Below are positions 1 to 5,269 of a stretch of DNA of 5,269 nt, piece by piece (within the stretch, counting starts at the first letter, position 1; each line of letters begins with the position of its first letter). The notes beneath the pieces were generated by a model, which saw only the letters and a list, made by a program, of their open reading frames with translations, was not told the origin of the DNA and ran no database searches. The stretch is from Chitinophagaceae bacterium (GTDB lineage Bacteria > Bacteroidota > Bacteroidia > Chitinophagales > Chitinophagaceae): assembly GCA_003135585.1 (NCBI GenBank), contig PLCH01000075.1:17400-22668 (forward strand), written 5' to 3'. A program made the translations under genes and the position numbers.

Positions 1-78
1 GGTATGCAGTATCTTATCCACCAGGGTTGTTTTACCGTGGTCGACGTGGGCTATAATTGCTATGTTTCTGATTTCCAT
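1..78 (-). CDS. typA: TypA/BipA-type ribosome-associated GTPase, N-terminal fragment (runs off left edge)
   Basis: The fragment covers the first 26 codons, read leftwards from the ATG at 78-76. The peptide contains [19 protein letters not shown], the G1/P-loop of a translational GTPase (AHVDHGKTT, residues 10-18). The wording [12 protein letters not shown] is typical of TypA/BipA; LepA/EF4 usually has HIDHGKSTLADR, and EF-Tu and EF-G differ further. TypA is an EF-G-like GTPase that binds 70S ribosomes and supports ribosome assembly and stress or cold growth. The upstream frame stays open for dozens of codons but has no ATG. A strong promoter lies at 141-171, and its predicted transcript start near 134 makes the ATG at 78 the natural start. 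The rest of the G domain, domains II and V and the C-terminal domain lie outside the window, so the family call rests on the P-loop region only. Confidence 0.88.
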   Translation of the reverse strand, partial: MEIRNIAIIAHVDHGKTTLVDKILHT

Positions 79-140
79 AAAGTCTCTTTTAGCCTCAAAG
101 GCAGCCACAATAGCTTTCTTTCTCACCGGCTTTCGGGGCG

Positions 141-171
141 CAAAGGTACGCAAATTCAGCCGGAGAGCAAA
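141..171 (-). promoter_or_regulatory. Bacteroidota-type promoter of the typA homologue
   Basis: Read on the minus strand, TTTG (171-168) is followed by exactly 19 bases and then TACCTTTG (148-141). This matches in full the Bacteroidota housekeeping consensus TTTG at -33 and TAnnTTTG at -7. The predicted start of transcription is about 134, giving a leader of roughly 55 nt before the ATG at 78. The leader holds a small possible hairpin, GCCT-TTG-AGGC (102-92), 13 nt before the start codon. Its 4-bp stem is too weak to call a regulatory element. The site sits between the acyltransferase stop (201) and the typA start, so typA probably has its own transcript even though the upstream gene points the same way. 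Confidence 0.72.
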
Positions 172-200
172 GGAATAACCAAAACTTAATTTTAAGCGGA

Positions 201-1331
201 TTACACCCTGATATAGATTTTATTCTTATCCAAAATCCAGCCAACTAACCAACAAACCAACATCCAGCTGATGGCGAACAGAAGGGATCCAAAATAAGGA
301 TTGATAATGGGTTGATAAATGTTGGTATAGGTCCAGCTGTACAAATTCGCATTTTGATTTATATGGAAAATGTACAAAAGGATAACTCCTAATTCTGAAA
401 ATATATAAATGGGCAGCGGGTTTTTACCAAAAACCTGGAAAAAAGAGGTCCACCTGGTTTTCCCAAGAAAATCTATAATGTAAATGACCAGGGACAGAAT
501 GATACAATCCAGCCCGACCGTGTAAACTACAAAGGAACTTGTCCACAGCTTTTTATTAATGGGGAACCCCAAATCCCAGAAGTAGCCAATAACCAGCAGG
601 CAAAAACCCGCGAGCAGCATTTTGGTTAATCCTTCATAGGTCTTGCCTCTTTGCTGTATATATTTTCCAGCGATATACCCACCCACCACATTTCCTATTG
701 CAGGTAAGGTGCTAAGCCATCCTTCCGGGTCAAAGGCCATTCCTTCACCATGATATAAATGATCATCCCCCATCAGCCATTTATCCAGTCTTAATCCTGC
801 ATTGCCTGTCAGGCTCAGCGGATCTGCCGGATCACCAAACCAAAGCAAAACCGGCCAGTATAAAAGCAGGATCAGGACCACAATGATCACGGTAGCCCTT
901 GGTTTCAGGTAATATAGCATAAGTGACGCAAGGCAGTAAGCCAAAGCAATCCTTTGGAGTACACCTAAAATCCTGGTATGTGAAATAGGAGCGAATATTA
1001 GCTGACTGTTTTTCCCGATTGCCACAAAAGGAAACCAATACATGAGGTAGCCAATCAGGAAAATGAGAAGACTCCGCTTAAAAATTTTTGCAAGAACCTG
1101 CGACTGCCGCAATGAATCCCATTTTGCCATTACAAAGCTCATTGCATTGCCCACAGCAAACAAGAAGGACGGAAATACGAGGTCTGTGGGTGTAAACCCA
1201 TGCCAGGCTGCATGTTTCAGAGGGGCGTATGAAAACTGTTCACTCCCTGAGGTGTTTACTATGATCATAAAACAAATGGTCATACCCCGGAAAACATCCA
1301 GGGCGAGAAATCGTTGGTTGGTGCTTGACAT
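201..1331 (-). CDS. NagX/HGSNAT-like membrane acyltransferase (DUF5009/DUF1624-type)
   Basis: This is a 376-residue polytopic membrane protein. The N-terminus has the family signature [10 protein letters not shown] (7-16), then NTSG (26-29), KHAAWHG (39-45) and [12 protein letters not shown] (47-58). In human HGSNAT the matching HA.WNGLT..DLVFP segment carries the catalytic histidine that takes acetyl from cytosolic acetyl-CoA, so His40 is the likely counterpart. Later family-like blocks are [11 protein letters not shown] (204-214), [13 protein letters not shown] (256-268) and GKNPLPIYI (302-310). About ten membrane segments can be seen: roughly 11-27, 50-68, 86-105, 119-141, 145-165, 206-224, 237-253, 264-288, 298-322 and 347-367. 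Bacterial relatives are thought to acetylate amino sugars or cell-wall sugars across the inner membrane, but no sugar-catabolism gene is visible here, so the substrate is unknown. I chose the ATG at 1331 over a TTG two codons upstream. There is no Shine-Dalgarno motif. Confidence 0.85.
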   Translation of the reverse strand: MSSTNQRFLALDVFRGMTICFMIIVNTSGSEQFSYAPLKHAAWHGFTPTDLVFPSFLFAVGNAMSFVMAKWDSLRQSQVLAKIFKRSLLIFLIGYLMYWFPFVAIGKNSQLIFAPISHTRILGVLQRIALAYCLASLMLYYLKPRATVIIVVLILLLYWPVLLWFGDPADPLSLTGNAGLRLDKWLMGDDHLYHGEGMAFDPEGWLSTLPAIGNVVGGYIAGKYIQQRGKTYEGLTKMLLAGFCLLVIGYFWDLGFPINKKLWTSSFVVYTVGLDCIILSLVIYIIDFLGKTRWTSFFQVFGKNPLPIYIFSELGVILLYIFHINQNANLYSWTYTNIYQPIINPYFGSLLFAISWMLVCWLVGWILDKNKIYIRV

Positions 1332-1494
1332 GAGCAATCGATTTGGTTAGGGTAATTATTAACATACAGACCTGAATATCGCAAACTTCCCCCAATCAAC
1401 CATAATTTTTACCATTTGCTGGATACTGTATTAATTTTTTGTTGTAATTGAATAATACAAAAGCATTTTTATAAATTCATTGGAAATTTAAAGC
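1332..1494. promoter_or_regulatory. Divergent intergenic spacer between the acyltransferase and hydrolase genes
   Basis: This A/T-rich spacer of 163 bp must contain promoters for both divergent genes. I looked for TTTG-N19-TAnnTTTG on both strands and found only partial boxes: GAAGTTTG on the minus strand at 1389-1382 and TGCTTTTG on the minus strand at 1465-1458. Neither has a -33 TTG at suitable spacing. No small ORF, hairpin or operator-like repeat stands out. The call rests on gene orientation, not on a recognised site. Confidence 0.4.
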
Positions 1495-2490
1495 ATGGGG
1501 AAAAAATGGCTTTTGGTGATTCCTCTTTTCCTGGTTATTGTTTATGTGTCCGGGCCGAGCCCCGCTGCACCTGAATATAAAAAGGATTTGCCCCTTGTTC
1601 CCTCTGCTGCAAATGCACTGGAGGATTTTGTTAAGAACGGGGAAGCGCAACACAGACTAAAACCGGATAATGAAGCAAGGATCGTCTGGGCCAACGATTC
1701 CACAAAGCAGAAAACAGATTACTCCCTTGTATACCTGCACGGATTTTCCGCTTCCCAGGCGGAAGGCAACCCGGTACATATAGATATAGCCAGGAAATTT
1801 GGATCCAATTTATACCTGTCACGGCTAGCCGAACATGGAATAGATAGTTCAGAGCAGTTGCTCCATCTTACTGCAGATAACTTGTGGGAGTCTTCCAAGC
1901 TGGCCTTGGTCATCGGTAAACAACTGGGTAAAAAGGTCATCCTTATCGGAACTTCAACAGGAGCCACACTCGCACTGAAACTGGCCGCCGTTTACCCGGG
2001 CGATGTGGCCGCCCTTATTTTATTATCTCCCAATATTGCCATTAACGATGATAAAGCGTGGATATTAAGCAGACCCTGGGGCCTGCAGTTGGCCAGGATG
2101 GTGAAACACAGTAAGTACAATACTTCTGAAGATGACAGGCCTGTTTATAAACAATACTGGAGCAAAACCTACCGGTTGGAGGCAGCTGTCGCCTTACAGG
2201 AATTATTGGAGACTTCAATGAATAAGGAAACTTTTAAGGCGGTAAAACAACCCACCCTGGTCCTGTATTATTACAAAGATGAGGTTCACCAGGACAGCGT
2301 GGTAAAAGTTTCAGCCGAGCTTTCCATGTTTGATGAGTTGGGCACTGCCCCGGGTTCAAAGCGAAAAAAGGCTATGCCCAATACGGGTAACCATGTTCTT
2401 GGATCCTGGATCAAATCAAGGGATGTCGAAGGTGTCGAAAAGGAAATTGAAAATTTTATGATCGAAGTACTGGGTATGAAATTGCACTGA
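1495..2490 (+). CDS. Membrane-anchored or exported alpha/beta-hydrolase (esterase/lipase-like)
   Basis: This is a 331-residue protein with a short basic N-terminus (GKKW), a hydrophobic stretch at 6-19, then a GPSPAAPEY segment. The layout fits a signal anchor or uncleaved signal peptide, with the catalytic domain in the periplasm. There is no lipobox cysteine. The alpha/beta-hydrolase fold is shown by VYLHGFSAS (79-87), whose HGF supplies the oxyanion region. The nucleophile elbow GTSTG (152-156) has Ser154, and NTGNHVLGS (296-304) supplies His300. The acid is in YYKDEVHQDSVV (259-270); Asp267, just before VV, fits the usual position better than Asp262. Substrate cannot be told; carboxylesterase or acylglycerol-lipase-like activity is plausible. 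There is no Shine-Dalgarno sequence before the ATG, only AAATTTAAAGC. The gene converges on the methyltransferase gene with an 8-bp gap. Confidence 0.85.
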   Translation: MGKKWLLVIPLFLVIVYVSGPSPAAPEYKKDLPLVPSAANALEDFVKNGEAQHRLKPDNEARIVWANDSTKQKTDYSLVYLHGFSASQAEGNPVHIDIARKFGSNLYLSRLAEHGIDSSEQLLHLTADNLWESSKLALVIGKQLGKKVILIGTSTGATLALKLAAVYPGDVAALILLSPNIAINDDKAWILSRPWGLQLARMVKHSKYNTSEDDRPVYKQYWSKTYRLEAAVALQELLETSMNKETFKAVKQPTLVLYYYKDEVHQDSVVKVSAELSMFDELGTAPGSKRKKAMPNTGNHVLGSWIKSRDVEGVEKEIENFMIEVLGMKLH

Positions 2491-2498
2491 CGAAATTT

Positions 2499-3314
2499 TT
2501 ATTTAATACCGAGGGCTATTACAAATTCCCCGGGGACCTCATAACCTTCCCCTCTTTTATACCGTTCGATAGATAAAAGATATTCTTTATGCACTTCCTG
2601 TTTCTCCTCAGCGCTGAATTTATTGTAGGCAAGCGCCAAGGGACCTCCGGCAAAAGCAGCACCGCATGCCTGCTCAGCTGTATCATATTGCAGGATGGTT
2701 GAAAGCCTTTCATCCCTGATCCGGGTATAGCCTGCGGCCCTAAAAGTCAACAGCAGCATGTCCGGATTGCCCAGGTTAAAAAACATAGGGCAAACCTCGG
2801 AGGCAACCCGCTTATCCACAATTTCAAAAATCTCGGCCCATCCGCAATGGCCCCTCTGACCCCATACTGCAGCAGCCGCCCTTCCGCCAGGTTTTAATAC
2901 CCGCAACATCTCTTTTAAAGCTTTCAGCGGGTCAGGCACATACATTAATCCCAAAGCACATATAGCCACGTCAAAAAAAGAAGACTCCATGGTTAATTCC
3001 TCTGCATCCATGCGCTCAAATTTTATCCCCGAAATTTTTTTATTCTGAGCCGTGGCCGAGGCTATCTCCACCATTTTTTCCGAGATATCCGTTCCCCAAA
3101 CAAAACCCTTGTCCGTCACTTTTTCTCTTGCCTTAAAACTTACAAGACCGGTACCACAGGCCGAGTCCAAAACCTTTTCAGCTTCCTGCAGGTCCGCCAT
3201 CTGCAATAAAAGATCCTGGGCCGGTTTCAATTGCATTATCCAGGAGGCTTCGTAATAGCTGGCTGCCTTGTCCCAGCCATATCTTTGTATCCTTCTTTGT
3301 AATGCAGGTTCCAT
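2499..3314 (-). CDS. Class I SAM-dependent methyltransferase (Methyltransf_11/25, UbiE-like)
   Basis: This is a 271-residue soluble protein. Motif I is VLDSACGTG (48-56) on the first Rossmann strand. The acidic end of the second strand is GTDIS (74-78), where Asp76 should bind the ribose of SAM. MDAEEL (102-107) is the adenine-side motif. FDVAICALGLMYVPDP (114-129) and the post-motif LRVLKPGG (137-144) complete the fold. The C-terminal third, with AAFAGGPLALAYNKFS and a closing VPGEFVIALGIK, should form the acceptor-binding cap. The acceptor is unknown. The ATG at 3314 was chosen because the reading frame further upstream only shadows the OsmC gene; the protein then begins at MEPALQRRIQRYGWDKAA, a normal start for this family. 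It follows the OsmC stop by 7 bp, so the two are almost certainly co-transcribed. No Shine-Dalgarno motif is present, so translational coupling is plausible. Confidence 0.88.
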   Translation of the reverse strand: MEPALQRRIQRYGWDKAASYYEASWIMQLKPAQDLLLQMADLQEAEKVLDSACGTGLVSFKAREKVTDKGFVWGTDISEKMVEIASATAQNKKISGIKFERMDAEELTMESSFFDVAICALGLMYVPDPLKALKEMLRVLKPGGRAAAAVWGQRGHCGWAEIFEIVDKRVASEVCPMFFNLGNPDMLLLTFRAAGYTRIRDERLSTILQYDTAEQACGAAFAGGPLALAYNKFSAEEKQEVHKEYLLSIERYKRGEGYEVPGEFVIALGIK

Positions 3315-3321
3315 AATTAAT

Positions 3322-3846
3322 TCAATGTTGTTTAGAGGAAACAATACGGACTTCCCGTTTGCATTTCTGCGCGCGGCTAAATACATCGAGATAGGGGCTA
3401 TGCCTGTCCGCCTCATCCAGCAAACGCAGAATATCTTTTTCAGGTGCATCACTGTCAATGGTAACGGTATACCGGATTTCAAGATAACCCGGCGGAACAT
3501 TTTTACTGGTGCCAAAAAGGGCGCCGTCGTCATAGTCGGCCTGCACTTCCACTTCAAGGCCAGCAATGGGAATATCCATTGAAGCAGCCTTCATCATGTA
3601 TCCTATGGCCAGGCAACTTCCCAGTGCAGCCCTCCCATATACGCCCGGAGTGGGACCCGAACCATTTCCACCAACCTGTTCAGGCATATCGGCTACAAAT
3701 TTCCAGGCACCTTCCTCCACCTGGCAGGTGAGTCCATTGCGTATGGAAGCCTTTGAAATACCGGTGCCCAGTCCAAAGGCAGGTTTTAGAGCAAGTGTAT
3801 GGGAAACACGCTCAATGGCTGATTTTATTTTTTGATTTTCAGGCAT
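3322..3846 (-). CDS. OsmC family protein (peroxide/thiol-related fold)
   Basis: This is a 174-residue protein. The core features of the OsmC/Ohr fold are GNGSGPTPGVYGRAALGSCLA (60-80), which carries Cys78 at the N-terminus of the long central helix, and a beta region LEVEVQADYDDGALFG (97-112). A second helix follows, ILRLLDEADRHSPYLDVFSRA (139-159). Ohr and OsmC reduce organic hydroperoxides with a Cys pair. Here the first Cys is kept, but the second, normally in a CP motif, is Ser150 in HSPY. A different cysteine, Cys162, lies 12 residues further on. Many OsmC-like proteins have HSP at this place and no proven peroxidase activity, so I do not call it Ohr or OsmC proper. It is the first gene of a pair with the downstream methyltransferase and is divergent from the KAS III gene. 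The ATG at 3846 is the only sensible start; an ATG seven bases upstream is out of frame. Confidence 0.87.
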   Translation of the reverse strand: MPENQKIKSAIERVSHTLALKPAFGLGTGISKASIRNGLTCQVEEGAWKFVADMPEQVGGNGSGPTPGVYGRAALGSCLAIGYMMKAASMDIPIAGLEVEVQADYDDGALFGTSKNVPPGYLEIRYTVTIDSDAPEKDILRLLDEADRHSPYLDVFSRAQKCKREVRIVSSKQH

Positions 3847-3881
3847 CGCTCATACTTTACATTAAATTACACAAATTTGTT
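3847..3881. promoter_or_regulatory. 35-bp divergent spacer with a 10-bp palindrome (candidate operator/promoter region)
   Basis: Only 35 bp separate the OsmC ATG (minus strand) from the KAS III ATG (plus strand). The spacer contains the perfect palindrome ACAAATTTGT (3871-3880), directly before the KAS III start. Within it CAAATTTG differs from the TAnnTTTG -7 box by one base on either strand, but no -33 TTG lies at 19-20 bp. For the plus strand a weak alternative is TTTG (3831-3834), 18 bases, then TACTTTAC (3853-3860), with the -33 element inside the OsmC coding start. Promoters here must overlap the neighbouring coding region or yield very short leaders. An operator role for the palindrome is inference only, since such A/T-rich palindromes arise by chance. 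Confidence 0.35.
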
Positions 3882-4931
3882 ATGATACGATCTAAAATTG
3901 CCGGGATCGGAATGTATATACCGGATAAGCTGGTTACGAATAATGACCTGAGTAAAATGATGGATACCACCGACGAATGGATTCAGGAAAGGACCGGTAT
4001 AAGGGAGCGTTATTATGCAGACCGAAAAGCCGAAACGACTGCCACCATGGGAATGGAAGCGGCCAGGGTAGCCATTCAAAGAGCCGGTTTGACGCCCCAG
4101 GATATTGATTTTTTAATTTTCGCCACCTTGAGCCCGGACTATTATTTTCCGGGATGCGGTGTACTGGTGCAAAGAGGGCTTCAGATGAAAGAGATTGGCG
4201 CCCTGGATATACGTAATCAATGCAGCGGATTTGTTTATGCCCTAAGTGTGGCAGACCAGTATGTAAAAACCGGAACCTATAAAAATATCCTGGTGATAGG
4301 AAGTGAAAAGCATTCTTTTGGTTTGGACTTCAGCACAAGAGGGCGCAATATTTCAGTAATATTCGGAGACGGGGCCGGCGCTGTTGTTTTACAGCCTACC
4401 GAAAAAGAAGACCAGGGAATTTTAAGCACGCACCTGCACAGTGACGGGGAAAGTGCGGAGCTGCTTGCCATGTATAACCCCGGAACCCATGCCAACCACT
4501 GGGTTGACAGGGAGCTCGCCGATTTCGATGAGGCAGAGAATGGCCAGATGTTCATGAGCCATGCGATGATAGATAAGGCACAAAACTTTCCCTTTATGGA
4601 CGGACCCGCCGTATTTAAAAAAGCAGTCGTGAAATTTCCGGAAGTGATTATGGAAGCACTGACTGCCAATGGACTGGTGGCTTCTGATCTCAGATTGCTG
4701 ATTACGCACCAGGCCAATTTACGGATCAGTCAATATGTTCAGCATATGATGAATTTACGGGATGATCAGGTCCACAACAATATTCAAAAATATGGAAACA
4801 CTACGGCAGCCTCCGTACCGATCGCGCTCTGTGAAGCCTGGGAAGAAGGGAAAATAAAAAGAGGAGACCTAATTTGTCTCGCCGTTTTTGGAAGCGGTTT
4901 TACCTGGGGGAGTGCGTTGTTAAGATGGTAA
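3882..4931 (+). CDS. Beta-ketoacyl-ACP synthase III (FabH family), enlarged form
   Basis: This is a 349-residue thiolase-fold condensing enzyme. FabH joins an acyl-CoA starter to malonyl-ACP. The N-terminus KIAGIGMYIPDKLVTN (5-20) and DTTDEWIQERTGIRER (28-43) are classic FabH. The Cys-His-Asn triad is complete: Cys114 in NQCSGF, His276 in THQANLRI and Asn306 in KYGNTTAAS. GDGAGAVV (162-169) and a C-terminal FTWGSALLRW are also present. The glycine loop before it reads FGSGF, where the usual FabH has FGGGF. Residues about 190-240 are roughly 30 longer than the E. coli enzyme (317 aa), adding acidic and aromatic residues before MDGPAVFKKAV. It may therefore be a paralogue with its own starter or acceptor, not the housekeeping FabH. 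I chose the ATG at 3882; longer frames overlap the OsmC gene. A lipid-kinase gene follows after 16 bp. Confidence 0.9.
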   Translation: MIRSKIAGIGMYIPDKLVTNNDLSKMMDTTDEWIQERTGIRERYYADRKAETTATMGMEAARVAIQRAGLTPQDIDFLIFATLSPDYYFPGCGVLVQRGLQMKEIGALDIRNQCSGFVYALSVADQYVKTGTYKNILVIGSEKHSFGLDFSTRGRNISVIFGDGAGAVVLQPTEKEDQGILSTHLHSDGESAELLAMYNPGTHANHWVDRELADFDEAENGQMFMSHAMIDKAQNFPFMDGPAVFKKAVVKFPEVIMEALTANGLVASDLRLLITHQANLRISQYVQHMMNLRDDQVHNNIQKYGNTTAASVPIALCEAWEEGKIKRGDLICLAVFGSGFTWGSALLRW

Positions 4932-4934
4932 AGA

Positions 4935-4942
4935 TATATTTG
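4935..4942 (+). promoter_or_regulatory. Possible -7 promoter box just before the lipid-kinase gene
   Basis: TATATTTG matches TAnnTTTG exactly and ends 5 bases before the ATG at 4948. The nearest upstream TTG (4917-4919) gives a spacer of only 15 bases, short of the usual 19 or so, so the -33 half is poor. If used, the message would start at or next to the ATG and be leaderless. Otherwise the gene is read through from the KAS III gene. Confidence 0.25.
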
Positions 4943-4947
4943 CAATT

Positions 4948-5269
4948 ATGGCGCGGAAAATCATCTACCTTATCAATCCTATTGCCGGTGCAAAAGAAAA
5001 ATTATCGTTAAGAGAAACCCTTGTCCGTAAGACACGCGAGCAAAATATTGACTTTGATATAGTTTTTTCCAATCCCGATGGTGAATATCGTTTTCTTGTA
5101 AATAAAGTGCAGGTCGAAAAATTTACAGATGTGGTCGTCTGTGGAGGTGATGGCACTGTAAATGCTGTCGTCTCAGCCTTAAGGGAAATCAAAGTAAATA
5201 TTGGCATCATCCCGATGGGGTCGGGAAACGGCCTGGCCTTTGCTGCAAAAATTCCAAAACAAATAAACC
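4948..5269 (+). CDS. Diacylglycerol kinase / lipid kinase family protein, N-terminal fragment (runs off right edge)
   Basis: The visible 107 residues form the first half of a DAGK catalytic domain (DAGKc; the YegS/DgkB/sphingosine-kinase superfamily). KIIYLINPIAGA (4-15) is the opening strand with its conserved N-P pair. VVVCGGDGTVNAVV (62-75) holds the GGDGT nucleotide-binding signature. IIPMGSGNGLAF (87-98) matches the P-G-S-G-N-G-L-A motif. These enzymes pass the ATP gamma-phosphate to diacylglycerol or related lipids at the inner membrane face. Substrate varies widely in this family, and the deciding C-terminal domain lies outside the window. The frame is open to the edge with no defect. 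The ATG at 4948 fits the domain start, 16 bp after the KAS III stop, so an operon is likely. Confidence 0.88.
   Translation, partial: MARKIIYLINPIAGAKEKLSLRETLVRKTREQNIDFDIVFSNPDGEYRFLVNKVQVEKFTDVVVCGGDGTVNAVVSALREIKVNIGIIPMGSGNGLAFAAKIPKQIN

Noticed and set aside
4..189. Plus-strand open frame of 61 codons at the left edge
   Set aside because: It is antisense to the typA start and its promoter; the minus strand gives a clear GTPase P-loop while this peptide has no recognisable feature.
175..200. CTTAAAATTAAG followed by TTTT after the acyltransferase stop, as a terminator
   Set aside because: The stem is only 4-5 A/T-rich pairs with almost no loop; too weak to call.
1332..1337. TTG start two codons upstream for the acyltransferase
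   Set aside because: The ATG at 1331 gives the same protein less two residues and needs no rare start codon.
2478..2505. AAATT...AATTT inverted repeat between the convergent genes, as a bidirectional terminator
   Set aside because: Five A/T pairs around a 10-base loop would not form a stable hairpin.
3315..3566. 84-codon N-terminal extension of the methyltransferase frame
   Set aside because: It lies wholly inside the OsmC gene in another frame, and the peptide is not methyltransferase-like. The ATG at 3314 gives a normal family N-terminus.
3753..3881. 43-codon N-terminal extension of the KAS III
   Set aside because: It overlaps the OsmC gene on the other strand and precedes the typical FabH start at MIRSKIAGIG; it is a shadow frame.
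4277..4717. Minus-strand open frames of 146 and 95 codons within the KAS III gene
   Set aside because: They are antisense shadows of a gene with complete catalytic motifs and show no domain of their own.
4965..5210. Minus-strand open frame of 81 codons at the right end
   Set aside because: It is antisense to the lipid-kinase domain, whose GGDGT and SGNG motifs are clear on the plus strand.

Overview
The window looks like an ordinary chromosomal segment of a member of the Bacteroidota (Cytophagales/Sphingobacteriales-like). The strongest pointer is a perfect TTTG-N19-TACCTTTG promoter, the -33/-7 pattern of the Bacteroidota primary sigma factor, upstream of the typA homologue. None of the genes has a convincing Shine-Dalgarno sequence, and A/T-rich leaders precede the start codons, which also fits that phylum. 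Base composition looks even throughout. No RNA gene, mobile element, CRISPR array or long repeat was seen.

Left part (minus strand, 1-1331): the first 26 codons of a TypA/BipA-type translational GTPase run off the left edge. Upstream of them is its own promoter. Upstream of that is a complete polytopic membrane protein of the NagX / heparan-alpha-glucosaminide N-acetyltransferase-like family. A 163-bp divergent spacer (1332-1494) separates this gene from a plus-strand gene.

Middle (1495-3846): a membrane-anchored or exported alpha/beta-hydrolase on the plus strand ends only 8 bp from the end of a convergent minus-strand pair. That pair is an OsmC-family protein followed 7 bp later by a class I SAM-dependent methyltransferase, almost certainly one transcript.

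Right part (3882-5269, plus strand): a FabH-type beta-ketoacyl-ACP synthase III with a complete Cys-His-Asn triad is divergent from the OsmC gene across a 35-bp spacer. After 16 bp comes the start of a diacylglycerol-kinase/lipid-kinase-family gene cut by the right edge. These two may form a lipid-metabolism pair.

No stretch longer than about 160 bp lacks a gene. I see no clear new biological system. The points most worth a second look are the OsmC-methyltransferase couple, the enlarged KAS III, and the very compact regulatory spacers.
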